Shown one piece after another: positions 54,835 through 63,189 of a DNA stretch of 64,000 bases. The DNA comes from Bryobacteraceae bacterium. GTDB lineage: Bacteria; Acidobacteriota; Terriglobia; Bryobacterales; Bryobacteraceae. How positions within the stretch are numbered: position 1 is the first letter of the stretch; the number at the start of each line of letters is the position of its first letter. The stretch is taken from positions 124,001-188,000 of the forward strand of contig CANGYQ010000001.1 of the NCBI GenBank assembly GCA_947458745.1. The letters run 5' to 3'. The notes under the pieces were generated by a model. That model searched no databases. It worked only from the letters and a program-made list of their open reading frames with translations, and was not told where the DNA came from. A program made the position numbers and the translations under genes.

Positions 54835-56029
54835 AGGGCAAGCCCTCCCGTTCGATGCGGAGCAGTTGGTTGTACTTGGCCAACCGCTCACTTTGATTCA
54901 CACTGCCGACTTTGATCTGCCCCGCGCCGGTACCCACGGCCAGATCAGACATGGTGGAGTCTTCGCTTTCGCCAGACCGCGCCGACACCACGGTGCGATA
55001 GCCGTTCGCCTTGGCCAGCGCCATCACTTCCAGCGTCTCCGTGACCGTGCCGATCTGGTTCATCTTGATCAGCACGCCGTTGGCGGCGCCGATGTCGATG
55101 CCGCGTTGCAGGCGGCCGGGGTTGGTCGTGAAGAGATCGTCGCCAATCAATTGCACGCGCTGGCCGAGCCGCTGGGTGAGCAGTTGCCAGCCATCCCAGT
55201 CGTCTTCAGCTAAACCGTCTTCAATCGAGACGATGGGATAGCGGTCGCACCAGCCCGCGAGCAGCTCCACCATGTCGGCGGCGGTGAGCGAGCGCGATTC
55301 TCGCGCTAACCGGTAAACACCTTCTTCATAGAAATGCGTGGCCGCCACGTCGAGCGCGATCTTGATCTCGACCCCTTCTGCCGCTTCCATCACCAGATCG
55401 AGCGCCGCTTCATTGGACTCAAGCGCGGGCGAGAAGCCGCCTTCATCGGCCTTGAGTGACGACAAACCGCGGGCATCGATGATGCGCTTGGCGTTGTTGT
55501 AGACCCGCACGATGCGTTCCAGCGCCTGCGAGTAGGTGTCGCAGTTGGCGGCGATGATCAGGAAGTCCTGCAAGTCCAGGTTGCGCCCGGCATGCAGACC
55601 GCCGCTGATCAGGTTGACCATGGGCACGGGCATGGTGGCCGGACCTTCACCGATCGACTTCCAGAGAGGCACCTGCCGGGCGTCAGCAATCGCATGCGCC
55701 ATGGCCATCGAAACAGCCAATGTGGCGTTGGCGCCGAACTGCTTGACGTGGCGTAGATGGTCATCCAACTCAACTTGTGAAGCAATGCCGATGATGGCGG
55801 GAGCAATGCCTTCATGGATGTTGCGGACGGCTTTGCGGACGCCCAAGCCGCCGTAACGGGCGGGGTCTCGATCGCGCAGTTCCAGCGCCTCATGCTTGCC
55901 GGTGGAAGCGCCGGACGGGGCGATGGCTCTGCCGTGTGCGCCACCCGTCAACCAGACTTCAGCCTCTACCGTGGGCCGTCCCCGTGAATCCAGAACTTCC
56001 AACGCGCGGACGCGTTCAATGGGTCTCAT
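54818..56029 (-). CDS. Divergent enolase paralogue
   Basis: A 403-residue enolase-fold protein; true enolases are about 430. The ATG at 56029 overlaps the upstream kinase stop (ATGA). Retained sites: His146 (GGLHAG), Glu196 (ADEGGF), Asp227 (ALDVAA), Glu270 (SIEDG), Asp297 (IGDDLF), Lys322 (LIKMNQIG), Arg351-Ser352 and Lys373. Changed sites: Asp155 where glycolytic enolases have Glu (QDF for QEF) and Ala350 where they have His (SARSGE for SHRSGE). Magnesium binding and the base Lys should persist, but the phosphate/hydroxyl contacts differ. Likely dehydrates a related beta-hydroxy phospho-acid and is not the housekeeping enzyme. Symbol eno not assigned for this reason. Confidence 0.85.
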   Translation of the reverse strand: MRPIERVRALEVLDSRGRPTVEAEVWLTGGAHGRAIAPSGASTGKHEALELRDRDPARYGGLGVRKAVRNIHEGIAPAIIGIASQVELDDHLRHVKQFGANATLAVSMAMAHAIADARQVPLWKSIGEGPATMPVPMVNLISGGLHAGRNLDLQDFLIIAANCDTYSQALERIVRVYNNAKRIIDARGLSSLKADEGGFSPALESNEAALDLVMEAAEGVEIKIALDVAATHFYEEGVYRLARESRSLTAADMVELLAGWCDRYPIVSIEDGLAEDDWDGWQLLTQRLGQRVQLIGDDLFTTNPGRLQRGIDIGAANGVLIKMNQIGTVTETLEVMALAKANGYRTVVSARSGESEDSTMSDLAVGTGAGQIKVGSVNQSERLAKYNQLLRIEREGLPYARLY

Positions 56030-56991
56030 GCGAGTTCCTCCCACACCGTTTCAAGCGAGGCTGGCCGCGAGACGAAGAGCCACCGCGCCAGGTCTCGGGC
56101 CTGCTGCTTCTCGTGTTCCATCGTGATGTAGTCTTCTTTCGATTTGCCATCGATGCGCGCCAGCAGTAGGCAGGCCAGTTCGCGAATCGTATTCTGTTCC
56201 ACGTCCGGATCAAGTCCTGGCACGCGCGAGTAACCCTGCCAGTAAGCTTGCGCCACGCGCAAGTACTCGGCGCGGCGCGAGGGGAAGTGGATCACCTTCA
56301 GCAGCAAGTGCGTCAGACAGAAGGCGACGTCGAAGGCCGGGTCGCCGAAGTGCGCAACTTCAAAATCGAGCATCAGCACGCTGTCGGGATAGACAAAGAG
56401 ATTCTTGGGCGAGTAGTCGCCGTGGACTAGCGTGGTCCGATGCGCCAGCATGCGCGCCACTTCCACTTCGATCAACGGTGCCAGGTCCGGATGGGCCTGG
56501 GCGGTGAAGCGGTGATAGGGGTCGATGCGGCCCTGGATGAACACTTCCTGATCGCCGAACCATGCTTGGGTGCGGGGATCCGTGGCGGCGCGGGCGTGCA
56601 TTTCTGCCAACATGCCCCCGACTCTGGCGGCCGCGGTCGTGTCGGTACTGCCGTCCAGCAGGGCCGTCTTCCACAACTGGCCGCCCGGCGGAGCGCAAGT
56701 CATGCCGAAGATGAAATTTTCATCGTCGGCAAAGCGGACGCGGGGAGCGGAGCCCGGTAGCAAGTTGCCCAGCATCTCCATGCAGCGCCGCTCATTGATG
56801 ATGCGCTTCTGGTCGAACAGCCATTCTTCAGCCACGCGGAGCTTAGCCAGGGACTGTTTGAAGACCAGGCATTCCGCGCCGGTCTCGACCATCAGCACCA
56901 CGTTCGAGACACCGCCCGAAAGTTCCTCCGCATGGCGGACATCGAAGCCGCGCGATTCCAGATACTCCGCATTCAATGTGACGATACTCAT
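56026..56991 (-). CDS. APH/choline kinase-fold small-molecule kinase (MtnK-like)
   Basis: A 321-residue phosphotransferase of the aminoglycoside phosphotransferase fold. Brenner motif TLVHGDYSPKNLFV (catalytic Asp and Asn) at about residue 190 and the metal-binding VLMLDFEVAHFGDPAFD follow the APH pattern. LSGGVSNVVLMVETGAECLVFKQSL is the ATP-binding start. The closest resemblance is to 5-methylthioribose kinase and homoserine kinase-like proteins. First gene of the five-gene operon; it probably phosphorylates the substrate that the enolase paralogue then acts on. Confidence 0.82.
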   Translation of the reverse strand: MSIVTLNAEYLESRGFDVRHAEELSGGVSNVVLMVETGAECLVFKQSLAKLRVAEEWLFDQKRIINERRCMEMLGNLLPGSAPRVRFADDENFIFGMTCAPPGGQLWKTALLDGSTDTTAAARVGGMLAEMHARAATDPRTQAWFGDQEVFIQGRIDPYHRFTAQAHPDLAPLIEVEVARMLAHRTTLVHGDYSPKNLFVYPDSVLMLDFEVAHFGDPAFDVAFCLTHLLLKVIHFPSRRAEYLRVAQAYWQGYSRVPGLDPDVEQNTIRELACLLLARIDGKSKEDYITMEHEKQQARDLARWLFVSRPASLETVWEELA

Positions 56992-57025
56992 TTCGCCCTA
57001 CCAAGCATGAGATTCTAGTTTTGCA

Positions 57026-58144
57026 TTGGAGACCCTGGAACTGCCGCAGGCCGGCCGCGAAACGAGCGGCGCGGAACTGGACGAACTACTGGAGACTGTC
57101 CCGGAAGGCGCGGCGGTGTTTTCGATCTTTGCCGATCAGGGCGAGCCGTATCTGGCCAGAACCTCCCAACTGCGCCGCCGCTTGAAGCGGCTATTGGGCC
57201 CGAATGCCCGCGTTTTTTCTCTGCGGACGGTCGCGCGGCGCTTGGAGTGGGAACTGACGGGTTCTCGCCTGGATGGCAACCTTTCCCTGTATGAAGCGGC
57301 TCGCCGCCACTTTCCGGCCAACTATGCGCGCTACATCCGGTTGCGGCCGCCGAGCTATTTGAAGCTGCTGCTCTCCAATCAGTTTCCGCGCAGCCAGGTG
57401 ACCTCGCGGCTGACCGGCGGCGAAGGCCGCTTCTTTGGGCCCTTCCGCACGCGGGCCGCGGCCGAGGCTTTTGAGGCACAGTTTCTGGACCTGTTCCAGT
57501 TGCGCCGCTGCCCGGAGGACCTGGCACCAGCGGTGTTGCACCCCGGCTGCATCTATGGCGAAATGAACCTCTGTCTGCGGCCCTGCCAGATGGCAGTGAC
57601 GCCCAGCGAGTACTTGAGCGAAGTCCGCCGCGCGGGCGACTTTTTGGCCACCAATGGCGGCACGCTGCTGGACACGATCGCCGCCGCGCGGGACCGGGCC
57701 AGCGAGGAACTGGAGTTTGAAGAAGCGCAACGTCAGCATCGGCGCTTCGAGAAAGTGACCGAGGTGCTCAAGCTTCGTGATGAACTGGCGCATGATCTGA
57801 GCCAGTTGCGCGGTTTGGCCGTGTTGCCCGCTCCTGAGCCGGGCTTTGTGCGGTTGCGACCGTTCTTTGACGGATGGTGGCAGGCCCCCATCAACTTCAG
57901 CTTGGCAGGTGCGGGGCAATCGATGGATGCACGGTTGCGGGATGTGCTGGATCAGGTTTCGGCCACTCGCACTTCGGTGCAGGAACGCAACGACCACACG
58001 GCGCTGTTGGCGCAGTGGTTCTATTCGACGTGGCGGGACGGCGAGTGGCTACCGTACCCGCTCTCGTACCGGAAGCTGGTGCGGGCCATCAACTCCGTTT
58101 GGCAGTCGCAAGCCACGCTCGGGTTTCCGCCTGCATCTGTTTGA
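57026..58144 (+). CDS. Short UvrC-like protein (GIY-YIG and UVR regions only)
   Basis: A 372-residue protein starting at a TTG. The region up to about residue 110 corresponds to the UvrC GIY-YIG nuclease, with RRRLKRLLGPNARVFSL. PPSYLKLLLSNQFPRSQV and GRFFGPFRTRAAAEAFEA match the following UvrC segment, then CLRPCQMAVTPSEYL, and a UVR-type coiled coil (EELEFEEAQRQHRRFEKV). The C-terminal RNase H-like nuclease and helix-hairpin-helix of full UvrC (about 600 residues) are absent. The Tyr/Tyr of the GIY-YIG core are not obvious. It may be a Cho-like or degenerate paralogue. Its 3' end overlaps the sulfatase gene on the other strand by 56 bases. Confidence 0.75.
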   Translation: METLELPQAGRETSGAELDELLETVPEGAAVFSIFADQGEPYLARTSQLRRRLKRLLGPNARVFSLRTVARRLEWELTGSRLDGNLSLYEAARRHFPANYARYIRLRPPSYLKLLLSNQFPRSQVTSRLTGGEGRFFGPFRTRAAAEAFEAQFLDLFQLRRCPEDLAPAVLHPGCIYGEMNLCLRPCQMAVTPSEYLSEVRRAGDFLATNGGTLLDTIAAARDRASEELEFEEAQRQHRRFEKVTEVLKLRDELAHDLSQLRGLAVLPAPEPGFVRLRPFFDGWWQAPINFSLAGAGQSMDARLRDVLDQVSATRTSVQERNDHTALLAQWFYSTWRDGEWLPYPLSYRKLVRAINSVWQSQATLGFPPASV

Positions 58145-59420
58145 AGACCTCCGGGTACTCGCCAGCCAGCGTGCGGCGTTCCTGCGGGTCGTCCTTGACG
58201 TTGTAGAGCCAGCGGTTGTCGCCCATCTCCAAATACTTCCAATCGCCGCGCATGGCCGCGAGCATGTTCCAGCCTTCCACGGTGAACTCCCAGAAGACCG
58301 TGCGGTCCGGCGCTTTGGCCTTGCCGCGCCAGACATCGAGCATGTTGGTGCCGTCCACCTTCCAGACGCTGTCCGGGCGTCCTCCGGCAGCGGTGAGCAT
58401 GCTGGGCATCACATCGGTCATGTGCATCACATCGCTGGACCGTTTGCCCGCAGGAACCTGCCCGGTCCAACGGACGATGCCGGGCACGCGGATGCCGCCT
58501 TCTTCGAGCGACCGCTTTTGGCCGCGGAATGGCTGGTTGGAATCGTGATGCCAGGGCGCGCCGAAGGTGCGCTCTTCAAAGGTGGCACCGTTGTCGGAGC
58601 TGAACAGGATCAACGTATCTTTGCCGAGTCCGGCGTCGTCAATCGTTTTGACGATGCGGCCGATGGCGGAATCCAGGCGTTCGATCATGGCGGCGTAGGC
58701 GGCGCGGACCGGCTTTGAGGGGTCCTTCTCCGGGAACTTGCCGCGATACTTCTTCAGGTTCTCTTCCGGGGCTTCCACCCAGAAGTGAGGCTCGATAAAG
58801 GGCACATAGAGCAGGAACGGGTCGGCCTTTTTCTGATTGATGAAGCGCACGGCTTCGTTCGCTAAAAGGTCGCAGGAATAGCCACTGACCGGCTCCGAGG
58901 TGCGGTTGCGCCAGAGCGCTTTCGGGAAATGCTCCCAGGCGTGCAGGGCATCAAGATAGCCGAACGTCTCATCAAAGCCCTGCTCCAGCGGATGCGTGAA
59001 GGTCTCGCCGCGCTCATTGCGTTGGGCGAGTTTGCCTTGATGCCACTTGCCGAACAGCGCCGTCGAATAGCCCAGCGGCTTCACCGCTTCGGCCAGTGTC
59101 ACTTCATCCTTGGGGATGTCGGTGACATTGTTCCGCACCGTATTGTGGATGCCGTACTTGCCGGTGAGCAGCGCCGCGCGCGACGGAGCGCAGAGCGGAT
59201 ACGCGGTGTACCAGCGATCAAACACGGTGCCCTGCGCGCCCAACCGGTCAAGATTCGGCGTCGACCATTCCTTGCGCCCGTTGAAGCTGACGTCATGGTG
59301 GCCCATGTCATCGGCATAGAGGATCACAAGATTGGGCCGGCGCGTCGATTGCGCGTTCAACAACGGAGCAGCCAGCGGCGCGGCGAGCAGACTGGAGGCG
59401 AAAGTTCGGCGAGTGAGCAT
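58089..59420 (-). CDS. Secreted sulfatase
   Basis: A 443-residue type I sulfatase. The leader LTRRTFASSLLAAPLAAPLLNAQ has a twin-arginine. NLVILYADDMGHHDVSF binds calcium, and CAPSRAALLTGKYG is the CxPSR motif whose Cys becomes formylglycine. Cysteine-type modification needs a generating enzyme located elsewhere. ILFSSDNGATFEE and RVPGIVRWTG are typical for GAG/polysaccharide sulfatases. The ATG at 59420 is chosen over a TTG at 59426. Substrate unknown. Converges on the UvrC-like gene. Confidence 0.92.
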   Translation of the reverse strand: MLTRRTFASSLLAAPLAAPLLNAQSTRRPNLVILYADDMGHHDVSFNGRKEWSTPNLDRLGAQGTVFDRWYTAYPLCAPSRAALLTGKYGIHNTVRNNVTDIPKDEVTLAEAVKPLGYSTALFGKWHQGKLAQRNERGETFTHPLEQGFDETFGYLDALHAWEHFPKALWRNRTSEPVSGYSCDLLANEAVRFINQKKADPFLLYVPFIEPHFWVEAPEENLKKYRGKFPEKDPSKPVRAAYAAMIERLDSAIGRIVKTIDDAGLGKDTLILFSSDNGATFEERTFGAPWHHDSNQPFRGQKRSLEEGGIRVPGIVRWTGQVPAGKRSSDVMHMTDVMPSMLTAAGGRPDSVWKVDGTNMLDVWRGKAKAPDRTVFWEFTVEGWNMLAAMRGDWKYLEMGDNRWLYNVKDDPQERRTLAGEYPEVFKQMQAETRAWLATAKRS

Positions 59421-59470
59421 CCTCAAATGAGTATGCTACGCGGCGCGGTCGTGCCGGAGAGTCCGTCTCC

Positions 59471-60400
59471 TTAACGGTTGTACTTTGGCGCCACGGCCCG
59501 CGAGATCGCCCACGATTCATCGCACAGCTTCAACGTCGCCTCATCGAGCGGCCCGTCTTCAGCCGCGCGGACGTTCTCTGCAAGCTGCTCAATCCGCGAA
59601 GCACCCAGAAGGATCGAGGTCGCTTCCGAATGGTGCAGCAGCCAGTTGAGGGCGATGCTGATCAACGGGCGATCGGATTGCTTCAGCACTTCCACGGCGC
59701 GGTGCATGGCGTCGTGCCAGTAGCGGTCCAGGTACATCTGGTTGCCGTCGAAGCGTGAGCCTTCCACTGGCTTGGCCGGGTGCTTACCCGTCAGCAGGCC
59801 ACCGGCGAGCGGATTGTAGACGCAGGTCTCAATGCCGTACTGCTTGGCCATGGGCATGTACTCCTGCTCCAGGCCACGGGCCAGCAGGTTGTACATGGGC
59901 TGCGTGACGGTGACGGGCACAAAGCCACGGCGGGCGGCGATCCAGCGGGCTTCCACCATCTGCCACGCCGGGTAGTTGGACATGGCGGGCTGGCGAATCT
60001 TGCCCATGCGGCGCAGGTCTTCCAGCGCCTCCAGCGATTCCTCCAGCGGCACGGCCGGGTCCGGCATGTGGAGGTAGTAGAGGTCCACGTAGTCCGTCTT
60101 CAGGCGGCGCAGCGAGTCGTCAATGTGTTTGAAGATGGCCGCGCGAGAGACGCCGATGTCGAGCGGCCCGTCGCCCATCTTGCCCCGAACCTTGGTGGCG
60201 AGGAAGAAATCGTCGCGCTTGCCGCGGGCGGCCAACCAGTTCCCGATGATCTCTTCGCTCTTGCCCAGGTTGTAGACATTCGCCGTATCGATCAACGTGA
60301 TGCCGTGGTCCAGGCAGAAATCGAGGATGCGGTGCGAGTCGGGTTCGCTGACTTGCGAACCGAAGGTCATGGTGCCGAAGGAGAGGCGGGGCAACCTCAC
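59471..60400 (-). CDS. Aldo/keto reductase
   Basis: A 309-residue AKR. The N-terminus LSFGTMTFGSQ is followed by DTANVYNLGKSEEIIGNWL, with the catalytic Asp and Tyr, and FFLATKVRGKMG with the Lys. TDYVDLYYLHMPD carries the His. NAD(P)H-binding C-terminal segment SILLGASRIEQLAEN is intact. No leader, so cytosolic. The GTG start overlaps the stop of the upstream exported AKR (GTGA), so the two are translated together. Substrate unknown, often a sugar or keto-sugar. Confidence 0.92.
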   Translation of the reverse strand: MRLPRLSFGTMTFGSQVSEPDSHRILDFCLDHGITLIDTANVYNLGKSEEIIGNWLAARGKRDDFFLATKVRGKMGDGPLDIGVSRAAIFKHIDDSLRRLKTDYVDLYYLHMPDPAVPLEESLEALEDLRRMGKIRQPAMSNYPAWQMVEARWIAARRGFVPVTVTQPMYNLLARGLEQEYMPMAKQYGIETCVYNPLAGGLLTGKHPAKPVEGSRFDGNQMYLDRYWHDAMHRAVEVLKQSDRPLISIALNWLLHHSEATSILLGASRIEQLAENVRAAEDGPLDEATLKLCDESWAISRAVAPKYNR

Positions 60401-61866
60401 AGTTTCACCGTCTTCGAATCCGCCGTCTTCCCGGCCTTATCCACGACGCGGATGAAGTACTCTTCTTCGCCGGGGGTGGCGGAGTTGTCCATGAAGTCGA
60501 ACGGCTCTTCGGTAGTCTGCGGCTCAAAGGGCCGCGTGAAGACCTTGACGCCCTTGCGGAACACTTCGTAGCGGACCAGCGGGTCAGCCCCGGCAAAGCC
60601 CGTATTCCACAGCACCTGCACGTCGCCTGAATTGCGCTTGCGGAGCTCAAGTTGCGGTGCCATCAGGCCGCGGGCGGCCATCTGGAAGAAGTTGGTGTCG
60701 GTGGAGTGCTTGGCCGCCACTTCATCTTCGATGGCGCGCATGCGGGCTTGATCGAGGTTCGGCATTTGGCAGGCGGCCAAGTTGGCGGCGATCTGGTCAC
60801 GCGCGGGGTCGTCGTTTTTGTCGGTGAGGCCGATGCCGGTGATCAGCGTGGAGACGCCGTTGATCGACAGCACATAGCGGAGGAAATCACGATGGTCCAC
60901 TTTGCCGGGCTGGCCCACCGTGGGTACGCTCTGCCCCGGCTGTGAGGCGAACTTCTTTTCGAGGCCATACATCACCCCATCGGCGAAGATCTTCATGCCG
61001 ATGATGCCCATGCCCTTGGCTTGCGCGACCGGCACGGAGTTGTGCTGGTGGCAGGCGAAGTGTTTGTCGTTGGGGTTGAGGGCCACCAGCAGCGTCTCCA
61101 GATCGTTGTTCTTGTCCTTGCGCATGGCGTACATGTGGACGTAGGGGTTGGAGTGGCCCGTGATGCCCAAATGACGGATGTACTTCTTCTGGCCGGGATT
61201 GAGGCCGGTCAGGTTGGTGCCATCACGGTAGTCCTTCAGCGCGGCCACGACACCGACGCGCGGCAGAGATTTCTCGCCGGGGTTGTCGTAGCCTTCAAAC
61301 GCGGCATCGACATCGGATTCGTTCACCAGCGTGTGGATCTGCATCAGGTCAATGTAGGCGCCGTCGGGGATGTAGCCCTTGCCGTCGCCAAAGAACTGCG
61401 TCATCGAACGAAGCAGGTCCTCTACCGCCAGGCGCATCCCGCTGCCCGCGCGACCCACCGGCTGAGCATCGCCGCGCACAATTGCCGTGCGCAGGCTGGT
61501 CTTGGTGGCCAGGAAAAGCCGCGCGCGGAGGTTCGCGTCGTAGCCGGGCTGGCCGGGGATCAGGTTCAGAATGCGGAAGGCCTTACCGTAGTTGAGCTGG
61601 CTCAACTGGTAGTTATTGGCGGTCTCCAGATACGTGATGCCGCTGCGCACGGCCTTCACCACGATCGACGGGCCCTCTTCGCCGGGCAGGTCCCACATCA
61701 CTTTGTTGCCGCCCGCCAAGCCAAACGTCGTCACCTCGCGGCCGGTGCGGCCCAGCGGGCGGGTGGCCAGGGTCTGCGCGACCGGGTGAGCCCAGACGCG
61801 GAACTTTCCAGCGACAGGCAGGAACGTGGAGGCCATCAGCATGCGGCGGGTAATTAGTGAGCGCAT
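60397..61866 (-). CDS. Exported aldo/keto reductase-like protein with C-terminal beta domain
   Basis: A 489-residue protein with a leader around RRMLMASTFLPVAGKF (RR followed by a hydrophobic run). The AKR domain (about 35-400) has TFGLAGGNKVMWDL, LETANNYQLSQLNYGKAF, LATKTSLRTAIV and the GITGHSNPY segment. The last 85 residues (DVQVLWNTGFAGADPLVRYEVFRKG, EEEYFIRVVDKAG) look like a fibronectin III-like beta domain. A reductase in the envelope would need NAD(P)H there, so it may have lost activity or use another cofactor. Confidence 0.78.
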   Translation of the reverse strand: MRSLITRRMLMASTFLPVAGKFRVWAHPVAQTLATRPLGRTGREVTTFGLAGGNKVMWDLPGEEGPSIVVKAVRSGITYLETANNYQLSQLNYGKAFRILNLIPGQPGYDANLRARLFLATKTSLRTAIVRGDAQPVGRAGSGMRLAVEDLLRSMTQFFGDGKGYIPDGAYIDLMQIHTLVNESDVDAAFEGYDNPGEKSLPRVGVVAALKDYRDGTNLTGLNPGQKKYIRHLGITGHSNPYVHMYAMRKDKNNDLETLLVALNPNDKHFACHQHNSVPVAQAKGMGIIGMKIFADGVMYGLEKKFASQPGQSVPTVGQPGKVDHRDFLRYVLSINGVSTLITGIGLTDKNDDPARDQIAANLAACQMPNLDQARMRAIEDEVAAKHSTDTNFFQMAARGLMAPQLELRKRNSGDVQVLWNTGFAGADPLVRYEVFRKGVKVFTRPFEPQTTEEPFDFMDNSATPGEEEYFIRVVDKAGKTADSKTVKL

Positions 61867-61930
61867 GGGGGAAGTTTATCGGATTCCACTTATGCGCGTT
61901 GACCACTGGCGTGCGCGCCCAAAATGCGAA

Positions 61931-63082
61931 ATGATCGTGGTCATGCCAATCTCTGGTCGTCAGTTTCTGTTGCTGCCCGCGCTGGCGGGTCTGCTGTGGG
62001 CACAACCGGCTGCCCCGCCCGCGCCGATCGTTTCGCCCGAAGTGCATGCGGATAAGCGTGTCACCTTTCGCCTGCGCGCCCCGAACGCGAAGGAAGTTTT
62101 CGTCAACCGCGCCGGCTCGCCGAAGCTGGCCATGCAGCGGGATGAAGCGGGTGTCTGGAGCGTCACCACCGATCCGCTGCCGCCCGATATCTATGGGTAC
62201 TCGTTCAACGTGGATGGCGTCAGCGCGATGGACCCGTTGAACTCCGTCCTCACGCCCAACCTGCTGAACCCCTCGAACATGGTGCATGTCCCCAGCGCGA
62301 CGCCGCTCGCGTGGGAGCTGACCAGTGCGCCACGCGGTGCGATTCACCGGCACTTCTATCATTCAGGCATCGTGGGCGACGACCGCGACTTCTACGTCTA
62401 CACGCCCGCCGGGTATGACCCGACGGCCAAGACGACGTACCCCGTGCTCTACCTGCTGCACGGCTTCAGTGACGACGCCAGCGGCTGGACGGCAGTGGGC
62501 AAGGCGCACGTGATACTGGACAACCTGATCGCGCAGGGGAAGGCCAAGCCGATGCTGGTGGTGATGACGCTGGGCTATGGCGCGCCGGAGATTGTTTCTC
62601 GCGCGGGCGTGGGCGCCTTCCGCGATCCCAGCTTGGTGAAGCGCAACTATGACCGCTACCGCGATGCGCTGTTCAACGAAGTGATTCCGGCGGTGGAGAA
62701 GAGCTACCGCGCGAAGCCCGACCGTGAGTCTCGCGCCATTGCCGGCTTGTCGATGGGTGGCGCGGAGTCGCTCTATGTCGGCTTGAACGCGATTGACCGC
62801 TTCGCGTGGGTGGGTTCGTTCAGCGCGGGCGGCGCGTCGAGCGACTATGCCGCGACGTACCCCAAGCTGGACGCCAAGGTGAATGAGCAGCTCCGCCTGC
62901 TGTGGATCGCCTGCGGTACTGAAGACCGGCTGATCGAGTCGAACCGCAAGTTCATCGAGTATCTGAAGACCAAGGATGTGCGCCATACCGCAGTTGAAAC
63001 GCCGGGCGCGCACACCTGGCTGGTTTGGCGCCGCAACCTGGCCGAACTAACCCCGCTGCTGTTCCGGCCCAAGGGATCCTGA
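61931..63082 (+). CDS. Secreted esterase (esterase D/feruloyl esterase type)
   Basis: About 383 residues from the ATG at 61931; 61943 is an alternative. Signal peptide RQFLLLPALAGLLWAQ, then an Ig/CBM48-like N-terminal domain (KRVTFRLRAPNAKEVFVNRAGS), then an alpha/beta hydrolase. YPVLYLLHGFSDDASGW is the oxyanion region, IAGLSMGGAESLYVG holds the nucleophile Ser, CGTEDRLIE the Asp and TPGAHTWLVWRRN the His. The domain order is as in feruloyl esterases and enterochelin-esterase-type enzymes that act on plant cell-wall xylan. Substrate inferred from family. Confidence 0.85.
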   Translation: MIVVMPISGRQFLLLPALAGLLWAQPAAPPAPIVSPEVHADKRVTFRLRAPNAKEVFVNRAGSPKLAMQRDEAGVWSVTTDPLPPDIYGYSFNVDGVSAMDPLNSVLTPNLLNPSNMVHVPSATPLAWELTSAPRGAIHRHFYHSGIVGDDRDFYVYTPAGYDPTAKTTYPVLYLLHGFSDDASGWTAVGKAHVILDNLIAQGKAKPMLVVMTLGYGAPEIVSRAGVGAFRDPSLVKRNYDRYRDALFNEVIPAVEKSYRAKPDRESRAIAGLSMGGAESLYVGLNAIDRFAWVGSFSAGGASSDYAATYPKLDAKVNEQLRLLWIACGTEDRLIESNRKFIEYLKTKDVRHTAVETPGAHTWLVWRRNLAELTPLLFRPKGS

Positions 63083-63189
63083 GCCAATGCGGGTCCGGCC
63101 CGCTGAGCACTGCAAGACTCGATAGAATACGGCGGTGAATGATGGGCCATCCGGGTGATGGCGCTGGATCAAACATGGAGAACGCCTAA

